NCBI GenBank assembly: GCA_002049985.1
Contig: MVCY01000029.1
Coordinates: 1-18,662, forward strand
From: Candidatus Latescibacteria bacterium 4484_181
Lineage (GTDB): Bacteria > Latescibacterota > MVCY01
Length of the DNA stretch: 18,662 nt
Reading direction: 5' to 3'
Program-made: the position numbers and the translations under genes
Shown: piece by piece, positions 1 to 7,159 of the stretch
How the letters are laid out: every line of letters begins with the position of its first letter
Numbering within the stretch: position 1 is the first letter of the stretch
The notes under the pieces: generated by a model
The model's input: only the letters and a program-made list of their open reading frames with translations
What the model was told of the DNA's origin: nothing
The model's database searches: none

Positions 1-1
1 A

Positions 2-190
2 AAGTCCATCGGAGAAACTCGACTTAAAAAGATGAGAACACTTAGCAGTGGAAGAACAGCAGTCACCGCCAAAGTGAATATTGGCGAACCAGTTCGCATA
101 TACCGTCAAATGCCCCGTCAATACGAACCTTTGGGGTCGGCAATACGGGCGTTATATGACATTGCCTATTTAGGAGATGAAAGAAAATGA
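2..190 (+). CDS. C-terminal end of an unrecognised gene (cut by window edge)
   Basis: The second reading frame is open from the first base of the window to a TGA at 188-190, giving 62 residues with no start visible. The fragment is basic (runs such as TRLKKMRTL) and contains IYRQMPRQYEPLGSAIRALY. Its stop overlaps the start of the next gene as ATGA (187-190), the usual sign of translational coupling, so it is very probably a real gene in an operon with the NucS-like nuclease. I do not recognise a family and assign no function. The upstream part lies outside the window. Confidence 0.6.
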   Translation, partial: KSIGETRLKKMRTLSSGRTAVTAKVNIGEPVRIYRQMPRQYEPLGSAIRALYDIAYLGDERK

Positions 191-1224
191 AACTGTTTAC
201 CATCAATAAAAACGGAAAATTTGTTCCGTATAAAGAACATGACTTCGGAAAAATCAAGCAGGAAGCAGATTTGGAAGTTTTGCTTGAGAATAATCCTGAA
301 TATTTCTTTGAAGGAAGCAAAGTCCTCATTATAGGACGTCAGGTTACTACAAACCTGAACACTTTTATAGATTTATTGGGAATTGATAAAGCTGGTAACA
401 CAGTAGTTATAGAATTAAAGAGAGGAAAGACGCCTCGGGAAACAGTTGCTCAGCTATTAGAGTATGCATCGTTTGTTGAAAACTTAGACTACTCCCAGTT
501 AAATGATATTTATCAAGACTATTCTGGCGAAGAAAGCAGTTTGGAAGATTATCACCAACAATATTTTCAAAATGAGTTAGATGAAAATGTATCTTTTAAT
601 AAATCAGTAAGACTTATTATAGTTGCTCAAAAAATTTCAAAAGAAATTAAACAAACCGCCCTGTTTTTAAGGAAAAAAGGTATTGATATTTATTGTATGG
701 AGTTTAAATATTTTGAGACACGTTCTGGGGAGAAGATAATCTCAAGTGATTTTGTCGTTGGGGAAGAGGAGTTTATACGCCATAAAGTTCAATCTGCTTC
801 ACTTCCCAAGGTTGATGAGAAGCAATTCTTGAGTTCATTGGATAAAAATGGATTAAAAGTTTTTCAGCAGATATTTGAATTTGCAAAACAAAGGGGCTTA
901 ATGTTCAGGTGGGGGTCAAAAGGATTCTCACTAAATGTGGAATTAGATGATGGCTTTGTTGGCTTATTTTTTGGGTACCCTCCTAATTCTGTATTTAAAC
1001 AGAGCATATATACTGGCTTTGAAGAGGTTGCAAAAAAGGTTAATAATTCAGAAGAAATTATTGAATTCTATAAAGAACATCTTGAACATCTTGGTTATTT
1101 TATAAAAGCAAAATCAAATCTAAAATGGTTAATTGATAAAGAATATTCAGAAGATGATGTTAAACAGTTTCTTGGGATTATAGAGAAAGTAATTTTAAAG
1201 ATTAAGCAAAGAGGTTCGAAATAA
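187..1224 (+). CDS. NucS-like (DUF91) PD-(D/E)XK nuclease domain protein
   Basis: 345 residues. The N-terminal ~170 residues match the endonuclease NucS C-terminal/DUF91 fold: E30 in LEVLLENNPEYF, D62 in TFIDLLGID, the E76-x-K78 pair in VVIELKRGK, then Q89 and Y93 in QLLEYASF. These are the PD-(D/E)XK metal-binding and catalytic positions, so DNA cleavage is the inferred activity; substrate is unknown. Residues about 200-345 form a second, Lys/Glu-rich region that I do not recognise. Classical NucS has a separate N-terminal DNA-binding domain that is absent here, so this is a DUF91-only nuclease with a different C-terminal extension, not mismatch-repair NucS proper. The ATG at 187 overlaps the stop of the preceding frame and follows GGAGATGAAAGAAA, which contains a Shine-Dalgarno. 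Base composition is clearly more AT-rich than the minus-strand housekeeping cluster, suggesting an accessory or transferred gene. Confidence 0.8.
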   Translation: MKLFTINKNGKFVPYKEHDFGKIKQEADLEVLLENNPEYFFEGSKVLIIGRQVTTNLNTFIDLLGIDKAGNTVVIELKRGKTPRETVAQLLEYASFVENLDYSQLNDIYQDYSGEESSLEDYHQQYFQNELDENVSFNKSVRLIIVAQKISKEIKQTALFLRKKGIDIYCMEFKYFETRSGEKIISSDFVVGEEEFIRHKVQSASLPKVDEKQFLSSLDKNGLKVFQQIFEFAKQRGLMFRWGSKGFSLNVELDDGFVGLFFGYPPNSVFKQSIYTGFEEVAKKVNNSEEIIEFYKEHLEHLGYFIKAKSNLKWLIDKEYSEDDVKQFLGIIEKVILKIKQRGSK

Positions 1225-1612
1225 ATGGGCAACGATCACATAACACCTTTTAAAAGGCCGAAGTCAAGCAAAAAAAATTCTCCCTTTCCGAAAAGTGAAT
1301 AAATTTTCGGCTCTAAGACGGATTGGTTGAGACACAGACGTCCAGACAAGCTGAGGGCTGTCCAGCCGAGATGAATCCTTTGCCGGTCTACCTTTAAGCT
1401 GGCCTCGTTAGAAAGAGTGTTCCAACGGGGCTGGCAAACAAACACCTTTTGGGGCTTGCGGTCGGGAGGTTTCCCCCTTGACCGTTCCTTGGGCACAGGA
1501 GAAGGTATCCAAAATTCGATTTCGGCAGGCCCCTGGCTTTCCAATCACCGGCATCGGACCTCTTGAGGATGCAGTTATGGGCTCGGGCTTGCCCCGTTAG
1601 ATAAGGTCCTAT
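1225..1612. other. Gene-free stretch downstream of the IS110 remnant
   Basis: No convincing gene is present. A 102-codon minus-strand open frame (1236-1544) has no family resemblance and no ribosome binding site. The stretch holds a weak hairpin, CCGAAAA at 1288-1294 pairing with TTTTCGG at 1304-1310; on the minus strand a run of eight T follows about 10 nt later, too far for a canonical terminator. Because it lies directly behind the IS110 transposase remnant (minus-strand sense), part of it may be the non-coding end of that element. That is inference. Confidence 0.3.
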
Positions 1613-1627
1613 CTAGCGGGGCTTGCC
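1586..1627. repeat. Near-perfect 20-bp inverted repeat (palindrome)
   Basis: GGCTTGCCCCGTTAGATA on the left pairs with TATCTAGCGGGGCTTGCC on the right around a short centre (AGGTCC), with only a few mismatches or wobble pairs. The last codons and the stop of the IS110 transposase remnant lie inside it. It is GC-rich and could form a strong hairpin. It may be an element end, a REP-like repeat or a transcription block; no T-run follows on either strand, so a standard intrinsic terminator is unlikely. Confidence 0.6.
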
Positions 1628-2052
1628 AGGGGCGACCAGCTCCTTGGTTACCATAGTACGGGCCACCGGAGGGTTGGTCTTGCGCAGGTTACGCCCGTAT
1701 AGCTCTTTGATCTGGGCATAGTAGATGATAGCCTTAAGCGCTGCTCCAGTGAAGAGATATTTCAGGCAACGCTTGCCATCTTTGGGGGCATACTTCATTT
1801 TATCTCTTCCGCCAGAATGCGCTGTTCCTGGCCCAGCCAGCAGTAGGAGGCGAAGTCCTTGTCGTCGGCGAACCGTTCTGAGCTTCCCGTGCCGTCTACC
1901 CACGCCCAATGCGGTTGGTCGAAACCGGAAAAGTAGTTGAGCAGAGTTTCCTAGTAATTGGGGAGCTTCGGCTGGTTCAAGACGTTGCTCTGTTCACCGA
2001 CGGTCGTCGTGAAACTGAAGCCTTTGTGCAGTTCGGTTCCTGACTGAAGCAT
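1613..2052 (-). pseudogene. Decayed IS110-family transposase
   Basis: Three pieces of an IS110-type DEDD transposase can be read on the minus strand. First, about 2052-1890: GTELHKGFSFTTTVGEQSNV, then LPNY, an in-frame TAG, then ETLLNYFSGFDQPHWAWVDG, which resembles the N-terminal RuvC-like region (family pattern G-[IV]-D-x-H-K). Second, SERFADDKDFASYCWLG, resembling the family's FASYCGL segment near the C-terminal domain. Third, after a frameshift, SGGRDKMKYAPKDGKRCLKY and YGRNLRKTNPPVARTMVTKE, the family's C-terminal domain (Transposase_20 region). About 200 residues between pieces one and two are missing, the first catalytic Asp is Glu, and the normal C-terminal tail is replaced by a palindrome. 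The gene cannot make an active enzyme. It separates the nuclease gene from the uracil-DNA glycosylase gene. Confidence 0.7.
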
Positions 2053-2270
2053 TCGGGCAGCTTCTGGGTGTCTGACTAAAAGCTTATAGGGGTTGGTCAC
2101 ATAGTAAGACAGCTAAAAGATAGGAAACCGGCAAGGTGTTTTACCATAATATCACAGCATCTACGGTCCGGGCTTGGCCGCCTCCTTCCGGAGATTGCTC
2201 ACTTCGGTCGCAACGTCGTATATGCTGGAACCGTTAGCGAAATGTAAAAACATTTGACGGTGCAGGTGAT

Positions 2271-3035
2271 ATGGAAATTGATGAATTGAACAAAATGATA
2301 AAGGGATGCAAAAAATGCCGATTATCTGAGACGAGGATAAATGCTCTTTGTGGAGAGGGAAATTTAAATGCGAAAATCATGTTAATTGCTCAGGCACCAG
2401 GAGAGAAAGAAGATAAAGAGGGAAAGATGTTTGTTGGCCCTTCAGGGAAGGTATTAGACGAATTATTGAGCACAGCAGGAATTGCCAGGCAAGAGACTTA
2501 TATGACAAATCTGGTGAAATGTATGCTTCCCAAATACAGGAAGCCCAAACAGGATGAAATAGAAGCCTGCAGTTATTACCTGGATGAAGAGATCAAATTG
2601 ATAAACCCAGAGATATTAGCTCCTTTAGGTTATTATGCTACCGCTCACATTTTTCAAAGATATGGTATCCTGTCACTTTCAAGAGCGGAATTTTCTTCGA
2701 TTTATGGCAGACTATTTTGGGCTAAAGATAAAAAGATACTGCCCTTACCTCATCCGGCAAGCCTTCTTCACAATCCTGACCTTAGGCAGGACTTAACAAA
2801 AGGTTACGGAAAATTGCGAGTCCTACTTATAGACTGTAAATGGTATCCAGTATGTCCAATGAAGAGATTTTATGAGAAAGGAAAGTTAGATAAGAAGTGG
2901 ATAGAATTGTACTGTAAGGGAGATTGGGAAAGTTGCGTTCGCTATCAGATGGAAGAGGAAGGTAAACCACACCCAGACTGGATGCTTCCTGATGGAACCT
3001 TAGACGAAAAATTACAAAGACAGTCGGAAAAGTGA
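2271..3035 (+). CDS. Family 4 uracil-DNA glycosylase with C-terminal Cys-cluster extension
   Basis: 254 residues. Removes uracil from DNA in base-excision repair. Residues 1-187 are a family 4 UDG: Fe-S cluster cysteines C13, C16, C84 and C100; motif A at 41-59 (AQAPGEKEDKEGKMFVGPSG, positions 40-59), where family members have G-E-A-P-G-E; and motif B LPHPASLLHNP at 159-169. Residues 188-254 are not part of the usual ~190-residue domain and carry a second cluster, C189-x5-C195-x19-C215-x6-C222, within CKWYPVCPMKRFYEKGKLDK and YCKGDWESCVRYQ, which may bind a metal or a second Fe-S cluster (inference). The ATG follows GGTGCAGGTGAT; the spacing from AGGTG is short, but the Cys motif needs this N-terminus. 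No close operon partner is visible; the next ORF begins 260 nt downstream and that gap shows nothing clear. Confidence 0.88.
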   Translation: MEIDELNKMIKGCKKCRLSETRINALCGEGNLNAKIMLIAQAPGEKEDKEGKMFVGPSGKVLDELLSTAGIARQETYMTNLVKCMLPKYRKPKQDEIEACSYYLDEEIKLINPEILAPLGYYATAHIFQRYGILSLSRAEFSSIYGRLFWAKDKKILPLPHPASLLHNPDLRQDLTKGYGKLRVLLIDCKWYPVCPMKRFYEKGKLDKKWIELYCKGDWESCVRYQMEEEGKPHPDWMLPDGTLDEKLQRQSEK

Positions 3036-3295
3036 GAGTTGGGACACAATGGATGAATCACAGCAGTGGCTGTTTGGGTTACTGCACCTTGGAGTTTTCA
3101 AAAGTCCAGTCTCACTTTAGAAATAGCTAAGGGAAAAGGGTCATCGCAATAGAAGCTGAAGGAAATGCTTTTGATTATGAAGAAAAACCCTCATCTGAAA
3201 GCAAAGAAAATCGGCTGAGATTTTAGCAATGAAGTTCCTTTTTCGCATCAACAATTGTCATGCCTATGTTTGGCCGGTAAAATGATAATAGTGAA

Positions 3296-3508
3296 ATGTG
3301 CTGCAAAAGCAAGATCCTCAAATATCAAAAGGTCGGAAAAGGTCGATTATGGCATTGCTGGAAGGATCGAATAATTGAGGACTATAGCACCAGAAATGGA
3401 AATAAGGTTAAATGTCAGTGCGGTAATCTAATTGGCATTGACCAAGGAAAATGGATTAAGATGAGGCAATGTTCTTTTACATATTCAGGGGAAATAACAA
3501 GAAAATAG
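3296..3508 (+). CDS. Small Cys-rich (putative zinc-ribbon) protein
   Basis: 70 residues, with C2, C3, a Cys in LWHCWKDR, a CxC in KVKCQCGNLIGID and one in MRQCSF, which suggests a zinc-ribbon-like metal site. I do not know its function. It ends at the TAG 3506-3508, directly before the Shine-Dalgarno of the metallo-hydrolase gene, so the two are probably coupled. The start is uncertain: no good ribosome binding site precedes the ATG at 3296, and an ATG at about 3281 (ATG ATA ATA GTG AAA TGT) reads a plausible N-terminus in another frame, so a small indel near 3293-3300 may have disrupted the true start and its CxxC. Confidence 0.55.
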   Translation: MCCKSKILKYQKVGKGRLWHCWKDRIIEDYSTRNGNKVKCQCGNLIGIDQGKWIKMRQCSFTYSGEITRK

Positions 3509-3519
3509 GGGGTGTTAAG

Positions 3520-4155
3520 ATGAAAATTACGATTATTTATGATAACAGTGCTTTTAGAGAGGACCTTCAAGCTGATTGGGGATTTTCAGCACTTTTAGAA
3601 ATTAAGGAAAGGAATATCCTTTTCGATACGGGAGCGAATGGAACGATCTTGCTTTCAAATATGGAAAAACTGAAGGTCAATCCAAGAGACATAGAAGATA
3701 TTTTTATCTCTCACCTCCACTGGGATCATACAGGCGGACTTTCATCTTTTCTTCGCCTGAATAATGAAGTAAAACTCTGGATTCCTTCTTATTTCTCTGA
3801 AGCAGAAGAGGCAAGAGAATTCATTGAAGTGAAGAAACCCAGCAAGATCTATGAAGGTATTTACTCGACAGGTGAGCTTGAGGCAATAGAACAATCCCTC
3901 TGCGTCGAGACAGAGAAAGGTATTGTAATTATAGTGGGATGTTCCCATCCAAGAATGGAGCATATCCTTGAGACAGCTTCCCAGTTTGGCAAAATTTATG
4001 GCATTATAGGAGGCTTACATGGAACTAGGCCAAATGCGTTGCGAAACTTAAGCTTAATCTGTGCCACCCATTGCACTCAACGCAAGTCAGAGATAAAGTC
4101 TCTTTATCCTGAAAAGTATCTTGAAGGAGGAGCAGGAAGAGTAATTGAAATTTGA
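3520..4155 (+). CDS. Metallo-beta-lactamase-fold hydrolase (COG1237-like)
   Basis: 211 residues from the ATG at 3520, chosen because AGGGGGTG lies 7-8 nt upstream and homologous N-termini begin MKITIIYDN; an upstream in-frame ATG at 3469 lies inside the preceding gene. The metal-binding signature is S-H-L-H-W-D-H in IFISHLHWDHTGGL; further ligands are the His in IVGCSHPRMEH and GGLHG. The fold and the D-T-G-A-N segment (ILFDTGANG) fit the group that includes 7,8-dihydropterin-6-methyl-4-(beta-D-ribofuranosyl)aminobenzene 5'-phosphate synthase-like proteins, but the substrate cannot be told from sequence. It is shorter than many members of that group (about 250-280 residues). It ends IEGGAGRVIEI-like (EGGAGRVIEI), typical of the group, so it looks complete. 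A 14-bp palindrome GATTCATATGAATC covers the stop codon (4154-4167). Confidence 0.8.
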   Translation: MKITIIYDNSAFREDLQADWGFSALLEIKERNILFDTGANGTILLSNMEKLKVNPRDIEDIFISHLHWDHTGGLSSFLRLNNEVKLWIPSYFSEAEEAREFIEVKKPSKIYEGIYSTGELEAIEQSLCVETEKGIVIIVGCSHPRMEHILETASQFGKIYGIIGGLHGTRPNALRNLSLICATHCTQRKSEIKSLYPEKYLEGGAGRVIEI

Positions 4156-4423
4156 TTCATATGAATCCCAAAATGTCAGACTTGGTCGCAATCTTAACTT
4201 TGCCAAGGACTCGCTTTCCAATCCAAACCAAAAACCTGGGCTCAGAGATTTCTATTGAATCACAAAAAGGGGCCAGAAACAACTTTCATTTCTCGCTATG
4301 ACAACTATCAAGTAAATTCAGAGCTTAAAGCCGCCTGCGTGTTTTTCGCTATAATAAATACTCCTAAGGAGAATCTCTGACCGCAGGGCCCTTGGTACTA
4401 TTCGGTCCCCTGGGATGGCACCA

Positions 4424-5728
4424 TTAAGGTAAGCTGTGACTTGCAATGTCCCGAGGAAACAGGGCTGCCATGCGGATATTAGGCAGATCAAGTAGCTGCT
4501 TGGTCAACCTCTCGGCTCCGATTGCCAGTCCCCCGTGAGGAGGCATTCCGTATTTGAACACCTGGAGGTAGAAGTCAAAATCTTCAGGTTTTAACCCGAA
4601 TTTTTCCATATTCTTCACCAGCATCGCATAGTCATGAATCCTCTGGCTGCCGGTGGTCACTTCCAGTCCCTTAAACAGTAGGTCAAAGCTCCTGGTCACC
4701 TCTGGGTTTTTGTCATCTGGCATTGTATAAACCGGTCTTTTGCTGGTGGGATAATGGGTGATGTAGACCAACTCTGTACCTGTCTCCTCCTTAAAATACT
4801 TGCAGATTAGCATCTCACCTTCTGGATCAAGATCTGCTTTAGACTTGGCCCGTTTTCCGTACTTCTCCTCCAACAGCTGGAGGGCATTCTTCAGAGTGAT
4901 CTGGGGTATGGTATCAAATTCAGGCACTTCAGCACCCCAGAGCTCGAGCTCCGCCCCACAGACCTTCTTGGTATGAGAAAACATGTACTTCAACAGCTCT
5001 ATCTCCACGGCAATAACATCCTGTTCGTCGTCGATGAATCCCATCTCATAGTCAAGGCTGAGGTATTCGTTGAGGTGACGGGAGGTGTCGTGTTTTTCTG
5101 CCCGATAAACATGTCCCACTTCAAACACTCGCTCGAAGACACCAACCATAATCTGTTTGTAGAACTGTGGGCTTTGAGCTAAGTAAGCGGTTTTCTCGAA
5201 GTACTCCACTTTGAACAGCTCAGCTCCACCTTCGGTCCCGGAGGCCACAATTTTTGGAGTGAATATCTCGGTGAATCCCCTCTGTTTGAGAAACTGCCGA
5301 AATGCCCAGATCAGCTCGCTCTCGATTTTAAATATGGCTTGCACCTTTGAATTTCTCAACGACAGCGGCCGGTGTTCCAGCACAGGACCAAGCTCTGCCC
5401 GATCAAATGCCCGTTGATTGCTGATCTCTAAGGGAATGGAGGTGCCGTAGTAGACGTCGCCCAAGAGCCTACAACTGTTCACATGGATCTCTATTCCTCC
5501 GGGAGCGCGCGGCTCTGAGACAACTTTTCCCCCAACCTCCACTACCATTTCGTTCCTGATACCAGAGAGCTCTTCGCTTTTCTGGAAAACCGTCTGGACA
5601 GTTCCAGTTCTATCCCTCAAGATTACGAAATTTATGCCTCCCAACTGTCTAATCCTGTGCACCCACCCTTTCACTATCACCTCTTTGCCGACAAAATCGG
5701 GCAACAGAGCTATCAGAATACGTTCCAT
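4424..5728 (-). CDS. aspS: Aspartyl-tRNA synthetase, archaeal type, probably nondiscriminating
   Basis: 434 residues. Charges tRNA-Asp with aspartate in the cytoplasm, and if nondiscriminating also makes Asp-tRNA-Asn for conversion by GatCAB. The length and absence of the ~100-residue GAD insertion mark the archaeal/eukaryal class (AspRS2-like in bacteria). The N-terminal OB-fold anticodon domain is about 1-105 (KGWVHRIRQLGGINFVILRD). The class II core follows, with motif 2 at about 203-232 (FEVGHVYRAEKHDTSRHLNE) and motif 3 at 399-413 (GGLAIGAERLTKQLL, Arg407). H24 and P76 (in EPRAPGGIEI) occupy the two positions that separate nondiscriminating (His, Pro) from discriminating (Trp/Gln, Lys) archaeal-type enzymes, as I recall the Deinococcus and archaeal studies. 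The ATG is preceded by GGGAGGATATGG. It is the last gene of the minus-strand cluster, 60 nt after galU; no clear terminator was seen behind it. Confidence 0.93.
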   Translation of the reverse strand: MERILIALLPDFVGKEVIVKGWVHRIRQLGGINFVILRDRTGTVQTVFQKSEELSGIRNEMVVEVGGKVVSEPRAPGGIEIHVNSCRLLGDVYYGTSIPLEISNQRAFDRAELGPVLEHRPLSLRNSKVQAIFKIESELIWAFRQFLKQRGFTEIFTPKIVASGTEGGAELFKVEYFEKTAYLAQSPQFYKQIMVGVFERVFEVGHVYRAEKHDTSRHLNEYLSLDYEMGFIDDEQDVIAVEIELLKYMFSHTKKVCGAELELWGAEVPEFDTIPQITLKNALQLLEEKYGKRAKSKADLDPEGEMLICKYFKEETGTELVYITHYPTSKRPVYTMPDDKNPEVTRSFDLLFKGLEVTTGSQRIHDYAMLVKNMEKFGLKPEDFDFYLQVFKYGMPPHGGLAIGAERLTKQLLDLPNIRMAALFPRDIASHSLP

Positions 5729-5788
5729 CCATATCCTCCCTATGAGTTACTATTCTTCACCAGGTCTCTGTTTCTTAGTCCCTAGCAG

Positions 5789-6679
5789 TCACCCAAGTCC
5801 TCTCAATTTTCTCTGCAAGTATTGCCTCACTGTATATCCGTATTCCTCGTCCATCAGGGCAAAATCAATGAAGGCTCGGAAGTAGCTCTGGTGATTTCCT
5901 ATATCGTAGCGCCTCTCTCCAGGGCCGAGTTTAAGACACCTCACTTTGCCTCCCATTCGAAGAAGTACCCCAATGGCGTCGGTGATCTGCACCTCTCCTC
6001 CCATTCCTGGAGGAGTGCGGCGGATTGCCTCAAAGATGTTAGGATTGAACACATACCTGGCAGCTATTGCGTACCTACTTGGTACCTCCCCTTTGGCAGG
6101 TTTTTCTACTAAAGCCTCGGCCTCAAACTCATCTGCTTCTTCCGCCTTTGGCCTAACGATGCCATAACGGCTCACCTCATCTTCGAATACCTCACAGACG
6201 GCAAGGGTACAGTCAGACCTGTGAGAAAGATGGGATTGAATGAGTCTATGGATTAAGGTAGGAGACTCTGTTGGCTGCATAATGGTGTCCCCCAGTGCCA
6301 CTACAAATGATTCGTCTCCCACAAAATCTTGGGCGCAGCCGATGGCATGGCCTAACCCCAAGGGCAGACCCTGGCGAACATAGAAGAAGCTGACCTCTGC
6401 TTTCTCGTATTCTAACTGCTCCAAAAGCCCGGTGTTTCCGCTTTCGGTCAGCATTCTGACCAGATCAGGGTCTTTGTCGAAGTGATCTTCGATTGACCTT
6501 TTCTTACGGCCGGTGACAAAGAGTATTTTCCTCAACCCCTGGGCCACCAACTCTTCCACCACATATTGAACCACCGGTTTTCTCCCCACCGGCAACATCT
6601 CCTTAGGTTGAGACTTGGTGGCGGGCAGCAGTCGGGTGCCTGCCCCAGCCACAGGGATGACTGCCTTTTCGATACTCAT
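5789..6679 (-). CDS. galU: UTP-glucose-1-phosphate uridylyltransferase
   Basis: 296 residues, the normal length of bacterial GalU. Makes UDP-glucose from UTP and glucose 1-phosphate for glycan and lipid-linked sugar synthesis. The nucleotide-binding signature AGAGTRLLPATKSQPKEMLP lies at 11-30; VALGDTIM is the metal-binding region, and VEKP (ALVEKPAKGEVPS) and GGEVQITDAI are conserved GalU/RmlA-superfamily segments. The ATG follows GGGAGAAGAGCT, and the stop of aroQ is 11 nt upstream, so the two are co-translated or tightly coupled. It may supply nucleotide sugar to surface polysaccharide synthesis; no dedicated glycosyltransferase is visible in the window. Confidence 0.95.
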   Translation of the reverse strand: MSIEKAVIPVAGAGTRLLPATKSQPKEMLPVGRKPVVQYVVEELVAQGLRKILFVTGRKKRSIEDHFDKDPDLVRMLTESGNTGLLEQLEYEKAEVSFFYVRQGLPLGLGHAIGCAQDFVGDESFVVALGDTIMQPTESPTLIHRLIQSHLSHRSDCTLAVCEVFEDEVSRYGIVRPKAEEADEFEAEALVEKPAKGEVPSRYAIAARYVFNPNIFEAIRRTPPGMGGEVQITDAIGVLLRMGGKVRCLKLGPGERRYDIGNHQSYFRAFIDFALMDEEYGYTVRQYLQRKLRGLG

Positions 6680-6690
6680 AGCTCTTCTCC

Positions 6691-7128
6691 CTATTTTTCC
6701 AAAATCCCCGCCAAAGCTCGCAGTCCCAAAAGATAGCTCTCCGCCCCGAATCCCTGGATTTGTCCGGCGCAGACTGAAGCGATTACCGAGGTTTGTCTGA
6801 ACTGCTCACGGACGTGAAGGTTAGACAGGTGAACCTCCACTGTGGGCAGTCCGGAGCCGGCCAGAGCATCTCTAAGCACCACGCTATAGTGGGTAAGACC
6901 CCCAGGGTTGATGAGAATCCCATCTGCCCAATCCATCCGCTTCTGGATCTCATTGACTATTTCTCCCTCAGAGTTAGATTGGAAGAACTTCACCTCCACG
7001 TGCAGGCGTTCAGCCAACTGCTGGATGCGCTGGTTGATCTGCTCCAGGGTGGTTGTTCCATAGATCTCAGGTTCTCGCTTACCCAGCACGTTAAGGTTGG
7101 GACCATGAATCACAAGTACGTGGTGCAT
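6691..7128 (-). CDS. aroQ: 3-dehydroquinate dehydratase, type II
   Basis: 145 residues, standard for the type II enzyme, which dehydrates 3-dehydroquinate to 3-dehydroshikimate in the shikimate pathway. The N-terminal signature HGPNLNVLGKREPEIYG includes the catalytic Tyr23; FFQSNSEGEIV, INPGGLTHYSVVLRDAL with His80, and VEVHLSN with His100 complete the active site. The ATG follows GGAGGGGATT. It sits 31 nt behind hslU and 11 nt before galU, so it appears to be an internal gene of the long minus-strand operon; no other aromatic-pathway gene is adjacent. Confidence 0.96.
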   Translation of the reverse strand: MHHVLVIHGPNLNVLGKREPEIYGTTTLEQINQRIQQLAERLHVEVKFFQSNSEGEIVNEIQKRMDWADGILINPGGLTHYSVVLRDALAGSGLPTVEVHLSNLHVREQFRQTSVIASVCAGQIQGFGAESYLLGLRALAGILEK

Positions 7129-7159
7129 AATCCCCTCCGATGTTCTCTGCCGGCCTCTA

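Noticed and set aside
1236..1544. 102-codon minus-strand ORF
   Set aside because: No family resemblance, no ribosome binding site, and odd composition; it lies in the non-coding stretch next to the IS110 remnant.
4300..4423. Intrinsic terminator for the aspS operon
   Set aside because: Only a short palindrome (CTCCTTAGGAG) and no GC-rich stem plus T-run; not enough support.
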